64,000 nucleotides of DNA. Source: Nocardioidaceae bacterium (lineage in GTDB: Bacteria; Actinomycetota; Actinomycetes; Propionibacteriales; Nocardioidaceae). Of the stretch, positions 54,049 through 61,725 are shown piece by piece. The position numbers and the translations under genes were made by a program. The DNA is taken from NCBI GenBank assembly GCA_018672315.1, contig CP076053.1, positions 1,103,827 through 1,167,826 on the forward strand, given 5' to 3'. Each line of letters opens with the position of its first letter. The stretch's first letter is position 1. A model generated the notes under the pieces. The model was given only the letters and a program-made list of their open reading frames with translations, did not search any database and was not told the origin of the DNA.

Positions 54049-55272
54049 ATGACCTCCAGCTCCGCCTCGTCCAGCACCTCACGCGCCCGGGTCTCCGCCC
54101 TCGTCGGCGGCATCTCGGAGTCGGCGACCCTCAAGGTCGACGCCAAGGCCAAGGCGCTCAAGGCCGAGGGACGGCCCGTCATCGGCTTCGGTGCGGGCGA
54201 ACCGGACTTCCCGACCCCGTCGTACGTCGTGGACGCCGCCGCCGACGCCTGCCGCGACCCGCGCAACCACCGCTACACCCCCGCCGGCGGGCTCCCCGAG
54301 CTGCGCCAGGCGATCGCCGCGAAGACCGAGCGCGACTCCGGGCTGAAGGTCACCGCCGCCGAGGTGCTCGTGACCAACGGCGGCAAGCAGGCCATCCAGG
54401 AGGCGTTCGCGACCGTTCTCGACCCCGGCGACGAGGTCATCGTGCCCGCGCCGTACTGGACGACCTACCCCGAGTCGATCCGTCTCGCCGGCGGCGTGGC
54501 GGTCGAGGTGCTGGCCGAGGCCGACCAGGACTACAAGGTCACCGTCGACCAGCTCGAGGCCGCGCGCACCGAGAAGACCAAGGTGCTGCTGGTCAACTCC
54601 CCCTCCAACCCCACCGGCGCCGTATACACCACCGAGGAGCTGCGCGCCATCGGGCAGTGGGCCGACTCCCACGGGCTGTGGGTGCTGACCGACGAGATCT
54701 ACGAGCACCTGCTCTACGACGGCGTCGAGACCGCGTCGCTGCCGGTGATCTGTCCCGAGCTGCGCGAGCGCTGCATCATCGTCAACGGGGTGGCCAAGAC
54801 GTACGCCATGACCGGCTGGCGCGTGGGTTGGATCATCGCCCCCACCGATGTGGTGAAGGCCGCCGCGAACCTGCAGAGCCACGCGACCTCCAACGTCGCC
54901 AACGTCTCCCAGGTCGCCGCGCTGACCGCGGTCGAGGGCGACCTCGACGCGGTCGAGGAGATGAAGACCGCGTTCGACCGCCGTCGGCGGACGATCGTGC
55001 GGATGCTCAACGAGATCGACGGCGTCGAGTGCCCGACACCGCTGGGCGCGTTCTACGCCTACCCCGACGTCAAGGGACTCCTGGGCCGCGACATCGACGG
55101 ATCGACCGCCTCGACCACCGCGGAGCTGGCCGAGATCATCCTGGAGAAGGCGGAGGTCGCCGTCGTGCCGGGCGAGGCCTTCGGCTCGCCGGGCTACCTG
55201 CGCCTGTCGTACGCCCTGGGTGACGCCGACCTCGAGGAGGGCGTGGGCCGCCTGCAGAAGCTGCTGGGCTGA
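54049..55272 (+). CDS. aspC: Pyridoxal-phosphate aspartate aminotransferase, class I
   Basis: The 407-residue fold-type I enzyme exchanges amino groups between aspartate and 2-oxoglutarate. It has [24 protein letters not shown], the PLP-stacking region [20 protein letters not shown] (residues 183-190), [11 protein letters not shown] and the Schiff-base lysine K250 in [16 protein letters not shown]. The family also includes prephenate aminotransferases, so the exact acceptor is open. An aspC-type gene next to secE/nusG is usual in actinobacteria. Adenosine deaminase follows 5 nt later. Confidence 0.94.
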   Translation: MTSSSASSSTSRARVSALVGGISESATLKVDAKAKALKAEGRPVIGFGAGEPDFPTPSYVVDAAADACRDPRNHRYTPAGGLPELRQAIAAKTERDSGLKVTAAEVLVTNGGKQAIQEAFATVLDPGDEVIVPAPYWTTYPESIRLAGGVAVEVLAEADQDYKVTVDQLEAARTEKTKVLLVNSPSNPTGAVYTTEELRAIGQWADSHGLWVLTDEIYEHLLYDGVETASLPVICPELRERCIIVNGVAKTYAMTGWRVGWIIAPTDVVKAAANLQSHATSNVANVSQVAALTAVEGDLDAVEEMKTAFDRRRRTIVRMLNEIDGVECPTPLGAFYAYPDVKGLLGRDIDGSTASTTAELAEIILEKAEVAVVPGEAFGSPGYLRLSYALGDADLEEGVGRLQKLLG

Positions 55273-55277
55273 GGTCC

Positions 55278-56363
55278 GTGGGCGCCGCACCGGACCGTCC
55301 CGCGCCCGACCTGCTGGCGCCACCCCCACCGGCTCCCCCCGGGCGCAGGCCGCTGGAGACGCTGCCCAAGGCGCACCTGCACCTGCACTTCACGGGGTCG
55401 ATGCGGCACGCCACGCTGCTCGAGCTGGCTGAGCGGGAGGGCATCCGGCTGCCGCCGGCCCTGACCGAGGAGTGGCCGCCGCAGCTCATCGCCACCGACG
55501 AGCGCGGGTGGTTCCGGTTCCAGCGTCTCTACGACGTCGCCAGGTCGGTGCTGCAGCGTCGCGAGGACGTGTACCGGCTGCTGGTGGAGGCCGCCGAGGA
55601 CGACGCGGCCGACGGCGGTGAGTGGCTGGAGATCCAGGTCGACCCGTCCGGTTACGCCGCGCTGTTCGGGGGAATCACCGCCTTCACCGAGCTGGTGCTC
55701 GACGCGGCGCGTGCGGCGTACGCCGCGACGGGGTGCGAGGTCGCGGTCGTCATCGCCGCGAACCGCACCCGGCACCCGCTGGACGCGCGGACGCTGGCCC
55801 GCCTCGCCGGTCAGTACGTCGGGCACGGGGTGGTCGGCTTCGGCCTGTCCAACGACGAGCGGCGAGGCGTCACCGTCGACTTCGCGCCGGCCTTCGCCAT
55901 CGCCGAGCGGGCGGGACTCGCAGCGATGCCGCACGCGGGCGAGCTCGTCGGGCCGGCCAGCGTCCGCGTGGCCCTCGAGGAGCTGGGCGCCGACCGACTG
56001 GGGCACGGCGTACGCACCGTCGAGGACCCGGCCCTGCTCGCCCGGGCCGTCGAGCGTGGCGTCGCGTTCGAGGTGTGCCCCACCAGCAATGTCGCGCTCG
56101 GCGTCTACTCCGACCTCACCTCCGTGCCGCTGCCGATGCTGCTCGAGGCAGGCGCCACGGTCGCGCTCGGCGCGGACGACCCGCTTCTCTTCGGGTCGCG
56201 GTTGGCCGCGCAGTACGCCACCATGCGTGCCGCCCACGACCTCGACGACGCCACGCTCGCCGAGCTGGCCCGGATGTCCTGGCGTGCCTCGCGGGCGTCG
56301 CAGGAGCGCAGGCGGACGGCGTACGCGGACATCGACGCCTGGCTCGCCGCCCCACCGTCCTGA
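55278..56363 (+). CDS. Adenosine deaminase family protein
   Basis: The 361-residue TIM-barrel amidohydrolase shows the zinc motif KAHLHLHFTGSMRHATLLEL, GFGLSNDERRGV, AMPHAGELVGP (zinc His and catalytic Glu region), DRLGHGVRTVEDP, EVCPTSNVALGVY and GADDPLLFGS (catalytic Asp pair). It should hydrolyse adenosine or a related aminopurine. Small departures from the classic motifs (HFTGS for HLDGS/HLEGT) leave room for a different substrate. The GTG start is 5 nt after aspC, so the pair is co-transcribed. Confidence 0.88.
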   Translation: MGAAPDRPAPDLLAPPPPAPPGRRPLETLPKAHLHLHFTGSMRHATLLELAEREGIRLPPALTEEWPPQLIATDERGWFRFQRLYDVARSVLQRREDVYRLLVEAAEDDAADGGEWLEIQVDPSGYAALFGGITAFTELVLDAARAAYAATGCEVAVVIAANRTRHPLDARTLARLAGQYVGHGVVGFGLSNDERRGVTVDFAPAFAIAERAGLAAMPHAGELVGPASVRVALEELGADRLGHGVRTVEDPALLARAVERGVAFEVCPTSNVALGVYSDLTSVPLPMLLEAGATVALGADDPLLFGSRLAAQYATMRAAHDLDDATLAELARMSWRASRASQERRRTAYADIDAWLAAPPS

Positions 56364-56433
56364 TCTCACCCACTCCTGTCGTGATCCGCCCGCGCGGGAC
56401 TCGCGCGTGGCACAGTTCTGCCGTGAGGACACG

Positions 56434-56967
56434 ATGAGCAGCACCGGCGACGACGACCCCTTCCGCCCGCCCCAGTCGGGCCGGGACGACGACGAGGGCC
56501 GTGGCCGGCCGGCCGGCGGCGACGCGCAGGGCTCCCAGCCGAGCGGCTGGGGCTGGGGCCAGCAGCCGCAGGACCCGGCGCGCGCGTCCTGGGAGAGCTC
56601 GCACGCGCAACAGCCGGGTCAGCAGTACGGTCAGCAGCCGCAGCAGCAGGGCCCCTACGGCCAACCAGGACAGTACGGCGGGTACGCGCCGCCGGACCAC
56701 GGCCGGGCGACCGTGGCCCTGGTGCTCGGTCTCGTGAGCCTGATCGGCGGGCTCGTGTGCGGCGTCCCGCTCCTGGCCTCCCCGTTCGCGTTGGTCATCG
56801 GACGCAAGGCCGTCCGGGAGATCGACGCCAGCGGCGGCCGGCTGGGCGGGCGCGGGCAGGCCATGGCCGGCTACGTCATGGGCATCATCGGCGTGGTGCT
56901 CTTGGCGCTCGGCATCATCGCGATCGTGCTCTTCTTCGGCCTCATCGCCTCGTTCGGCTTCTCCTGA
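56434..56967 (+). CDS. DUF4190 membrane protein with Gln/Gly-rich N-terminus
   Basis: The 177-residue protein has a disordered N-terminal half (Asp/Gly, then Gln/Pro/Tyr/Gly: QQYGQQPQQQGPYGQPGQYG) and a two-helix DUF4190 unit. The first helix is VALVLGLVSLIGGLVCGVPL, the turn IGRKAVREIDASGGRLGGRG, and the second helix MAGYVMGIIGVVLLALGIIA. The ATG at 56434 has GAGG 6 nt before it; the longer in-frame extension is inside the deaminase gene and rejected. A paralogue sits at 15754-16071. Function unknown. Confidence 0.82.
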   Translation: MSSTGDDDPFRPPQSGRDDDEGRGRPAGGDAQGSQPSGWGWGQQPQDPARASWESSHAQQPGQQYGQQPQQQGPYGQPGQYGGYAPPDHGRATVALVLGLVSLIGGLVCGVPLLASPFALVIGRKAVREIDASGGRLGGRGQAMAGYVMGIIGVVLLALGIIAIVLFFGLIASFGFS

Positions 56968-56982
56968 GCACGACTGTGCGCC

Positions 56983-58050
56983 TCAGCCAGGGAGTTCGCA
57001 GCCGACGAGCACCGGCTCGTTGACCAGCGTGATGCCGTACGCCTCGCGCACGCCGTCGCGGACGGCGCCCGCGACGGTCAGCAGGTCCGCGGCCGTCGCC
57101 TCGTCGCGGTTGGTGAGCGCCAGCGTGTGCTTCGTCGACAGCGAGGCACGTCCCTCGGTGAGGTGACCACCCCAGCCCTTGGCGAAGCCGGCGTGCTCGA
57201 TCAGCCAGGCAGCCGAGGTCTTCACGGTGCCATCGGGCTGCTCGAACCGCGGGGCGTCCTCGGGCAGCCGGGCCGCCTCGTCGGCCTCGAGCACCGGGTT
57301 GGTGAAGAACGAGCCCGCCGACCAGGTGTCGGGGTCGTCGTCGTCCAGCACCATGCCCTTGCCCGCGCGCAGCGCCAGCACCGCCTCGCGGACGTCGGCC
57401 AGCGGCGGGCGCTGCTGGGCCTCCACCCCGAGCCGGCGGGCGAGCTCCCCGTACCGCACCGGACGTCCGAGGTCACCCACCTCGAGCTGGAAGGTCACCT
57501 CGAGCACCACCCAGCGCCCGGGCTCCCTCTTGAACCTGCTGGTGCGGTAGCCGAAGCCGCAGTCCGCGGCGGCGAACGTGCGCTCGCGTCCCTCGACGCG
57601 GTCCCACGTGCGCACCCTCGCGACGGTGTCGGAGACCTCCTGGCCGTACGCGCCGACGTTCTGCACCGGCGTCGCGCCGACGGACCCGGGGATGCCGCTC
57701 AGGGCCTCGACCCCGACCCAGCCCAGCGTCACCGCGACCTCGACGAAGGCGTCCCAGGACTCACCTGCGGCGACCGTCACCATGACGCCGCCGCACAGGT
57801 CCGAGAGGCTCTCGGGGTCGGGGCGTACGCCGCTGGTCGCGACCTGCACGACGACACCGGGCACGCCCTCGTCCGCGACGAGCAGGTTGCTGCCCCCGCC
57901 GAGGACCAGCACGGGCTCACCGGCATCGTCGGCCTCGCGGACCGCCGCGACGAGCTCGTCGACCGTCTCGGCGCGTATGTGTCGTCGCGCCGGCCCACCC
58001 ACCCGCAGGGTCGTCAGGTGCGCCAGCCGCGGCGCCTCGTGCTCGGACAC
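56983..58050 (-). CDS. murB: UDP-N-acetylenolpyruvoylglucosamine reductase
   Basis: It reduces UDP-GlcNAc-enolpyruvate to UDP-MurNAc for peptidoglycan. The 355-residue flavoenzyme has TTLRVGGPARRHIRA, LVLGGGSNLLVADEG, EALSGIPGSVGATPVQNVGAYGQE (split here as PGSVGATPVQNVGAYGQE), YRTSRFK, and the active-site region SAGSFFTNPVL with the proton-donating serine, ending GGHLTEGRASLSTKHTLAL. The GTG at 58050 is chosen because TAACGT ends 7 nt upstream and the longer frame would cross the rpmG terminator. Confidence 0.95.
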   Translation of the reverse strand: MSEHEAPRLAHLTTLRVGGPARRHIRAETVDELVAAVREADDAGEPVLVLGGGSNLLVADEGVPGVVVQVATSGVRPDPESLSDLCGGVMVTVAAGESWDAFVEVAVTLGWVGVEALSGIPGSVGATPVQNVGAYGQEVSDTVARVRTWDRVEGRERTFAAADCGFGYRTSRFKREPGRWVVLEVTFQLEVGDLGRPVRYGELARRLGVEAQQRPPLADVREAVLALRAGKGMVLDDDDPDTWSAGSFFTNPVLEADEAARLPEDAPRFEQPDGTVKTSAAWLIEHAGFAKGWGGHLTEGRASLSTKHTLALTNRDEATAADLLTVAGAVRDGVREAYGITLVNEPVLVGCELPG

Positions 58051-58057
58051 GGTGGCG

Positions 58058-58063
58058 ACGTTA
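58058..58063 (-). promoter_or_regulatory. -10 box of murB, leaderless geometry
   Basis: TAACGT on the minus strand, 7 nt before the murB GTG, between the rpmG terminator and the gene. Confidence 0.45.
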
Positions 58064-58095
58064 CCGGCGGGACCAGGCGCATCTGCGGGAGACGA

Positions 58096-58134
58096 CGACA
58101 GGCGGTCCCCCCGGGTCGGGGAGACCGCCTGTCG
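58096..58134 (-). terminator. Terminator after rpmG
   Basis: Long hairpin CGACAGGCGGTC-CCCC / GGGG-A-GACCGCCTGTCG with a one-base bulge, 18 nt past the rpmG stop. Confidence 0.85.
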
Positions 58135-58151
58135 GTGGTCGGCGTGCGCGC

Positions 58152-58322
58152 TCAGCGCGTCTCGCGGTGCGGCTGGTGCGTGCGGCAGCGCGGGCAGAAC
58201 TTGCTCATCTCCAGGCGGTCCGGGTCGTTGCGCCGGTTCTTCTTGGTGATGTAGTTGCGCTCCTTGCACTCGGTGCAGGCGAGCGTGATCTTCGGGCGGA
58301 CGTCGGAGCTCTTGCTGGCCAC
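58152..58322 (-). CDS. rpmG: 50S ribosomal protein L33 (zinc-binding form)
   Basis: The 56-residue protein begins with GTG and reads [20 protein letters not shown], with C-x2-C pairs CTEC and CPRC that bind zinc (the C+ paralogue). It contains [20 protein letters not shown] gene this small is easily missed. It lies just downstream of tRNA-Thr and tRNA-Met on the same strand, the arrangement seen in other actinobacteria. Confidence 0.96.
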   Translation of the reverse strand: MASKSSDVRPKITLACTECKERNYITKKNRRNDPDRLEMSKFCPRCRTHQPHRETR

Positions 58323-58387
58323 GGGTGCCTCGGCTTTCGCAGGTCGGTGTGGCGCTGGTGGCGCCGGTGGATCAAACGGATGAGGAG

Positions 58388-58461
58388 TAGCGGGGGCGGG
58401 ACTCGAACCCGCGACACCACGATTATGAGCCGTGTGCTCTAACCACCTGAGCTACCCCGCC
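58388..58461 (-). tRNA. metT: tRNA-Met (CAT), elongator type
   Basis: 74-nt cloverleaf: acceptor GGCGGGG/CCCCGCT with a G-U first pair, anticodon loop CTCATAA, T-arm GCGGG-TTCGAGT-CCCGC, and discriminator A. The paired first position, and the position next to tRNA-Thr and rpmG, favour an elongator rather than an initiator tRNA. Confidence 0.95.
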
Positions 58462-58506
58462 ACAGGGAGACGTCTCGCGGCCCGTGGGCCCCGTGGACAT
58501 CACCAG

Positions 58507-58579
58507 AGCCCCTTTACGGAATCGAACCGTAGACCTTCTCCTTACCATGGAGACGCTCTGCCGACTGAGCTAAAGGGGC
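58507..58579 (-). tRNA. thrT: tRNA-Thr (GGT)
   Basis: 73-nt cloverleaf: acceptor GCCCCTT/AAGGGGC, anticodon stem TCTCC/GGAGA with loop ATGGTAA, T-arm TACGG-TTCGATT-CCGTA, and discriminator T. CCA is not encoded. Likely co-transcribed with tRNA-Met and rpmG. Confidence 0.96.
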
Positions 58580-58632
58580 GTGCGGAGAAGAACCATACAC
58601 AGGCCCCCCGCCTCGCGCGAAACCGGTGCGGG

Positions 58633-59349
58633 TCACCGCAGCAGCAGCCCGGCGAGAGGCGGCAGCACGGCTGCCGTCGCCAGCGCGGTGAGGCCCATCG
58701 AGAGTCCGCTGAAGGCGCCTTCGGTGCGTCCTTCCGCGAGCGAGCGGGAGGTGCCGATGCCGTGCGAGACCGCGCCCATCGCGAGGCCTCGCGCACGGGC
58801 GTCGCGGATGCGCAGGAGCGTCAGGAGCGCCGGTGCGGCGACCGCGCCCATGATGCCGGCGGTGATGGCGAGCACCGCCGCCAGCGCGGGGATGCCGCCG
58901 ACCTCCGCCGACAGGGCGATCGCGACGGGGGTGGTGGTGGCCTTGGCAGACGCGGCCGCGGCCACCTCCTGGGGGGCACCGAGCAACTGGGTCACCAGGA
59001 TGGCGGTGACGACGCTGGTCACGGCGCCGGCGGCCACGGCACAGAGCACGGCGGGGGCGGCGCGGCGTACGCGGGCCATCTCACGGTGCAGCGGCAGGGC
59101 GAGGGCCACGGTCGCCGGTCCCAGCAGGAAGGCGATCAACGAGGCGCCGGAGAGGTAGTCGTCGTAGGAGGTGCCGGTGAGCAGCAGCACGGCGCCGACG
59201 AGAACGATGGCCACGAGCACCGGCTGCGCCAGGGCGTGGCCGCCGGTGCGTCGCTGCAGCCATCGTCCGACCTCGTACGCGCCGAGGGTCATCACCACCC
59301 CGGCGAGCGGACCGGCCAGTGTCTCCCGCAGGGACTCCAGCACGCTCAC
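58633..59349 (-). CDS. lrgB: LrgB/CidB family membrane protein
   Basis: The 238-residue protein is hydrophobic with 6-7 helices and the family signatures FLLGPATVALALPLHREM, SAKATTTPVAIALSAEVGG and GAVSHGIGTSRSLAEG. The start overlaps lrgA by 4 bp. LrgAB/CidAB are linked to murein hydrolase control and cell lysis in Firmicutes; plant and bacterial relatives carry glycolate/glycerate or pyruvate. Which applies here is not visible. Confidence 0.9.
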   Translation of the reverse strand: MSVLESLRETLAGPLAGVVMTLGAYEVGRWLQRRTGGHALAQPVLVAIVLVGAVLLLTGTSYDDYLSGASLIAFLLGPATVALALPLHREMARVRRAAPAVLCAVAAGAVTSVVTAILVTQLLGAPQEVAAAASAKATTTPVAIALSAEVGGIPALAAVLAITAGIMGAVAAPALLTLLRIRDARARGLAMGAVSHGIGTSRSLAEGRTEGAFSGLSMGLTALATAAVLPPLAGLLLR

Positions 59350-59708
59350 GGCGACCCCTCACGCGCGGTGGTGAGGCGCAGGAGCAGCACGGCGACGCCC
59401 CCGGTGACCGCCAACCCGGCGAACCACGACACCACCAACCCCGCGGCGATCGCCGCCACCGATCCGCCGATGACCGCCGCCTGCGCGACGACCCCGACCC
59501 CCGCGGGCACGAAGAGCAGCTGGAGGTGACGCAGGAGGCCGTCACCCGTACGCACCACAGGGTGGTCCGCACCCGGTCGGCGCCAGGTCAGCCACGCCAG
59601 GAGCACCACGAGGCCGACGACGGGCCCGGGGACGGGAAGACCCGTCACGGCGACCAGGACCTCCCCCACGAGCTGACACGCGAGCAGCCCCAGCAGCCCG
59701 AGGATCAC
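59346..59708 (-). CDS. lrgA: LrgA/CidA family holin-like protein
   Basis: The 120-residue protein has four hydrophobic helices and the family segment LVGEVLVAVTGLPVPGPVVG, then LLFVPAGVGVVAQ. GTG at 59708 is proposed because it overlaps the tag stop as GTGA, the pattern of this genome. An upstream GTG at 59762 would overlap tag by 58 bp and add 18 residues; it remains possible. Partner of LrgB. Confidence 0.85.
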   Translation of the reverse strand: MILGLLGLLACQLVGEVLVAVTGLPVPGPVVGLVVLLAWLTWRRPGADHPVVRTGDGLLRHLQLLFVPAGVGVVAQAAVIGGSVAAIAAGLVVSWFAGLAVTGGVAVLLLRLTTAREGSP

Positions 59709-60319
59709 GAGGCCGATCCGCGCCGGAAGCAGCCCAGCAGGTGGGTGTCGACGAGCCCGCACGCCTCCATCAGGGCGTGGGCCGTGGTGGGTCCGACGAA
59801 GGTGAGGCCGTGACGCTTCAGGTCGCGGGCGAGCTCACGGGAGGCCGTGGAGGTGGTGGGGACGTCCTCGACCACGCGCGGCGCCGGCGAGACCTCGGGG
59901 CGATGGCTCCAGACCAGCTCGTCCAGGCCCCCGCGCTCCCGCAGGACGAGTACGGCGCGGGCGTTGCCGATCGTGGCGTGCACCTTGGCGCGGTTGCGGA
60001 TGATGCGGGTGTCGGCGAGGAGGGCGGCGGCGCGGTCCTCGTCGTACGCGGCCACGGCCTCGGGGTCGAAGCCGTCGAACGCGGCCCGGAACCCCTCACG
60101 GCGGCGCAGGATCGTCAGCCAGGACAGGCCGGACTGGAACGCCTCCAGGCTGATGCGTTCGAAGAGCGCGGTCTCGCCGTGGACCGGATCGCCCCACTCC
60201 TGGTCGTGGTAGTCGCGCAGGTCGGGCTGCGAGAGCGCCCACGGGCAACGGGGACGACCGTCGGGGCCGGGCTGCGCGGGCGTCCCGGCTCGGCTCTCCG
60301 GAGGGCTGGGGTCGGGCAC
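59705..60319 (-). CDS. tag: DNA-3-methyladenine glycosylase I
   Basis: This base-excision repair enzyme removes 3-methyladenine. The 204-residue protein has the Tag signature RCPWALSQPDLRDYHDQEWG and EAFQSGLSWLTILRRREGFR. The zinc ligands are in CPW, YHDQ and the C-terminal HLLGC (H-x3-C). The GTG at 60319 is the start; CAGGAT ends 7 nt before it. It heads a tag-lrgA-lrgB overlap operon, an odd mix of repair and membrane functions. Confidence 0.93.
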   Translation of the reverse strand: MPDPSPPESRAGTPAQPGPDGRPRCPWALSQPDLRDYHDQEWGDPVHGETALFERISLEAFQSGLSWLTILRRREGFRAAFDGFDPEAVAAYDEDRAAALLADTRIIRNRAKVHATIGNARAVLVLRERGGLDELVWSHRPEVSPAPRVVEDVPTTSTASRELARDLKRHGLTFVGPTTAHALMEACGLVDTHLLGCFRRGSAS

Positions 60320-60401
60320 GGCGTCGATCCTGCCAGCCGCCGACCTGCGACCGCCCCGGCGGAACCGAGACAGCGCCGGTTGCAGAGGGTTAGATGGGCA
60401 C

Positions 60402-61040
60402 ATGAGCCCCTCCATCCGCGTCTTCCTGCTCGACGACCACGAGATCGTGCGCCGGGGCCTGCGGGAGCTGCTCGAGGCCGAGGGCGACATCGAGGTGGTC
60501 GGCGAGGCCGGCACCGTCGCGGAGGGCACGACGGAGATCCTCCGCCTGGCGCCCGACGTCGCCGTGCTCGACGGCCGGCTCCCCGACGGGTCCGGCATCG
60601 AGGTGTGCCGTGACGTGCGATCGGCCAACAGCGACATCAAGGCGCTCATCCTCACCTCCTACGACGACGACGAGGCGCTGTTCGCAGCGATCCTCGCCGG
60701 CGCCGCCGGCTACCTGCTCAAGCAGATCGCCGCCAACGACCTCACCGACGCGGTCCGTCGGGTCTCCGCGGGCCAGTCGCTGCTCGACCCGTCGCTGACG
60801 GCGCGGGTGCTGGAGCGCGTACGCAGCGGCCCCGCCCGCAAGCCCGAGCTGGAGCAGCTCACCGAGCAGGAGCGGCGCATCCTCAGCCTGGTCGCCGAGG
60901 GCATGACGAACCGGCAGATCGGCGTCGAGCTGCACCTCGCGGAGAAGACGGTGAAGAACTACGTCTCCTCGATCCTGTCGAAGCTGGGCCTCGAGCGGCG
61001 TACGCAGGCCGCGGTGCTCGCCAGCAAGCTGCTTCGCTGA
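60402..61040 (+). CDS. LuxR-family response regulator, DevR/DosR-like
   Basis: The 212-residue regulator has a receiver domain with Asp11-Asp12 (LLDDHE), phospho-acceptor Asp57 (VAVLDGRLPDGSGIE), Thr85 (LILTSY) and Lys107 (GYLLKQI), then a LuxR helix-turn-helix (LTEQERRILSLVAEGMTNRQ; LAEKTVKNYVSSILSKLGLE). From memory it resembles mycobacterial DosR/DevR closely, including the C-terminal helices (ERRTQAAVLASKL). DosR controls hypoxia and nitric-oxide dormancy. No sensor kinase is adjacent. The GSP17M-type gene 72 nt downstream may be a target or partner. Confidence 0.9.
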   Translation: MSPSIRVFLLDDHEIVRRGLRELLEAEGDIEVVGEAGTVAEGTTEILRLAPDVAVLDGRLPDGSGIEVCRDVRSANSDIKALILTSYDDDEALFAAILAGAAGYLLKQIAANDLTDAVRRVSAGQSLLDPSLTARVLERVRSGPARKPELEQLTEQERRILSLVAEGMTNRQIGVELHLAEKTVKNYVSSILSKLGLERRTQAAVLASKLLR

Positions 61041-61112
61041 GAGTCCGCGAAGAGTCCGGTGCGCCGGGTCCCCGGGGCGGATGACCCGGGCGTACGCGGG
61101 AATCGTCGGGTC

Positions 61113-61628
61113 ATGAGCAACGTACGAGCAAGCGCAGCCGCCTCGATGCGGCTGGAGTTCCCGCAGTCACTGGGCGTCTACGACGACTACAGCGGCGCCC
61201 AGCGCGCCGTGGACCACCTCTCCGACGAGGGCTTCCCGGTGCAGCACTGCATGATCGTCGGCACCGACCTGAAGCAGGTCGAGCGCATCACCGGCCGGCT
61301 CACCACCGGTCGCGTCGCCGCCGGCGGCGCCATGTCGGGGCTGTGGCTCGGTCTGTTCGTGGGTCTGGTGATCTCGCTGTTCGCGGAGGCCGAGGCGCTG
61401 AGCACGATCCTGTCCACGGCGCTGTTCGGTCTGGCCTTCGGTGTCATCTGGGCCCTGGTCGGCTACGCCGCGACCCGGGGTCGGCGCGACTTCTCCTCGA
61501 TCAGCCAGGTCGTCGCCACGCGCTACGAGGTCCTGTGCGAGCACAAGCACGCCCAGCAGGCGCGCGAGCTGATCGCGCAGCTGCCGGGCGGACGGCCGGA
61601 CCCGTTCACGGCCGGTCAGCAGTCCTGA
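61113..61628 (+). CDS. General stress protein 17M-like membrane protein
   Basis: The 171-residue protein has an N-terminal alpha/beta unit (LGVYDDYSGAQRAVDHLSDE; VQHCMIVGTDLKQVERITGR). Two membrane helices follow (GGAMSGLWLGLFVGLVISLF; TALFGLAFGVIWALVGYAAT) and a cytoplasmic end (ATRYEVLCEHKHAQQARELI). This matches the YflT/GSP17M family. In Bacillus the family is stress-induced; biochemical function is unknown. The ATG at 61113 is preferred over an in-frame start at 61059. Confidence 0.82.
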   Translation: MSNVRASAAASMRLEFPQSLGVYDDYSGAQRAVDHLSDEGFPVQHCMIVGTDLKQVERITGRLTTGRVAAGGAMSGLWLGLFVGLVISLFAEAEALSTILSTALFGLAFGVIWALVGYAATRGRRDFSSISQVVATRYEVLCEHKHAQQARELIAQLPGGRPDPFTAGQQS

Positions 61629-61673
61629 CCAGGTCTCGGCCCGCCTGAGCAAGCGGGCGACCCACGCACGCAG

Positions 61674-61709
61674 CACGGCGCCCCACCTCCGCGGAGGTGG
61701 GGCGCCGTG
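61674..61709. terminator. Bidirectional terminator
   Basis: Perfect 17-bp stem CACGGCGCCCCACCTCC / GGAGGTGGGGCGCCGTG with only GC between the arms, between the convergent GSP17M-like and acyl-CoA ligase genes. Confidence 0.88.
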
Positions 61710-61725
61710 AGCGCGTCGAGGGACC

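Noticed and set aside
58096-58134. The hairpin below rpmG as a riboswitch for murB
   Set aside because: It is a simple long stem right after rpmG and ends before a leaderless-type murB promoter, so a terminator explains it.
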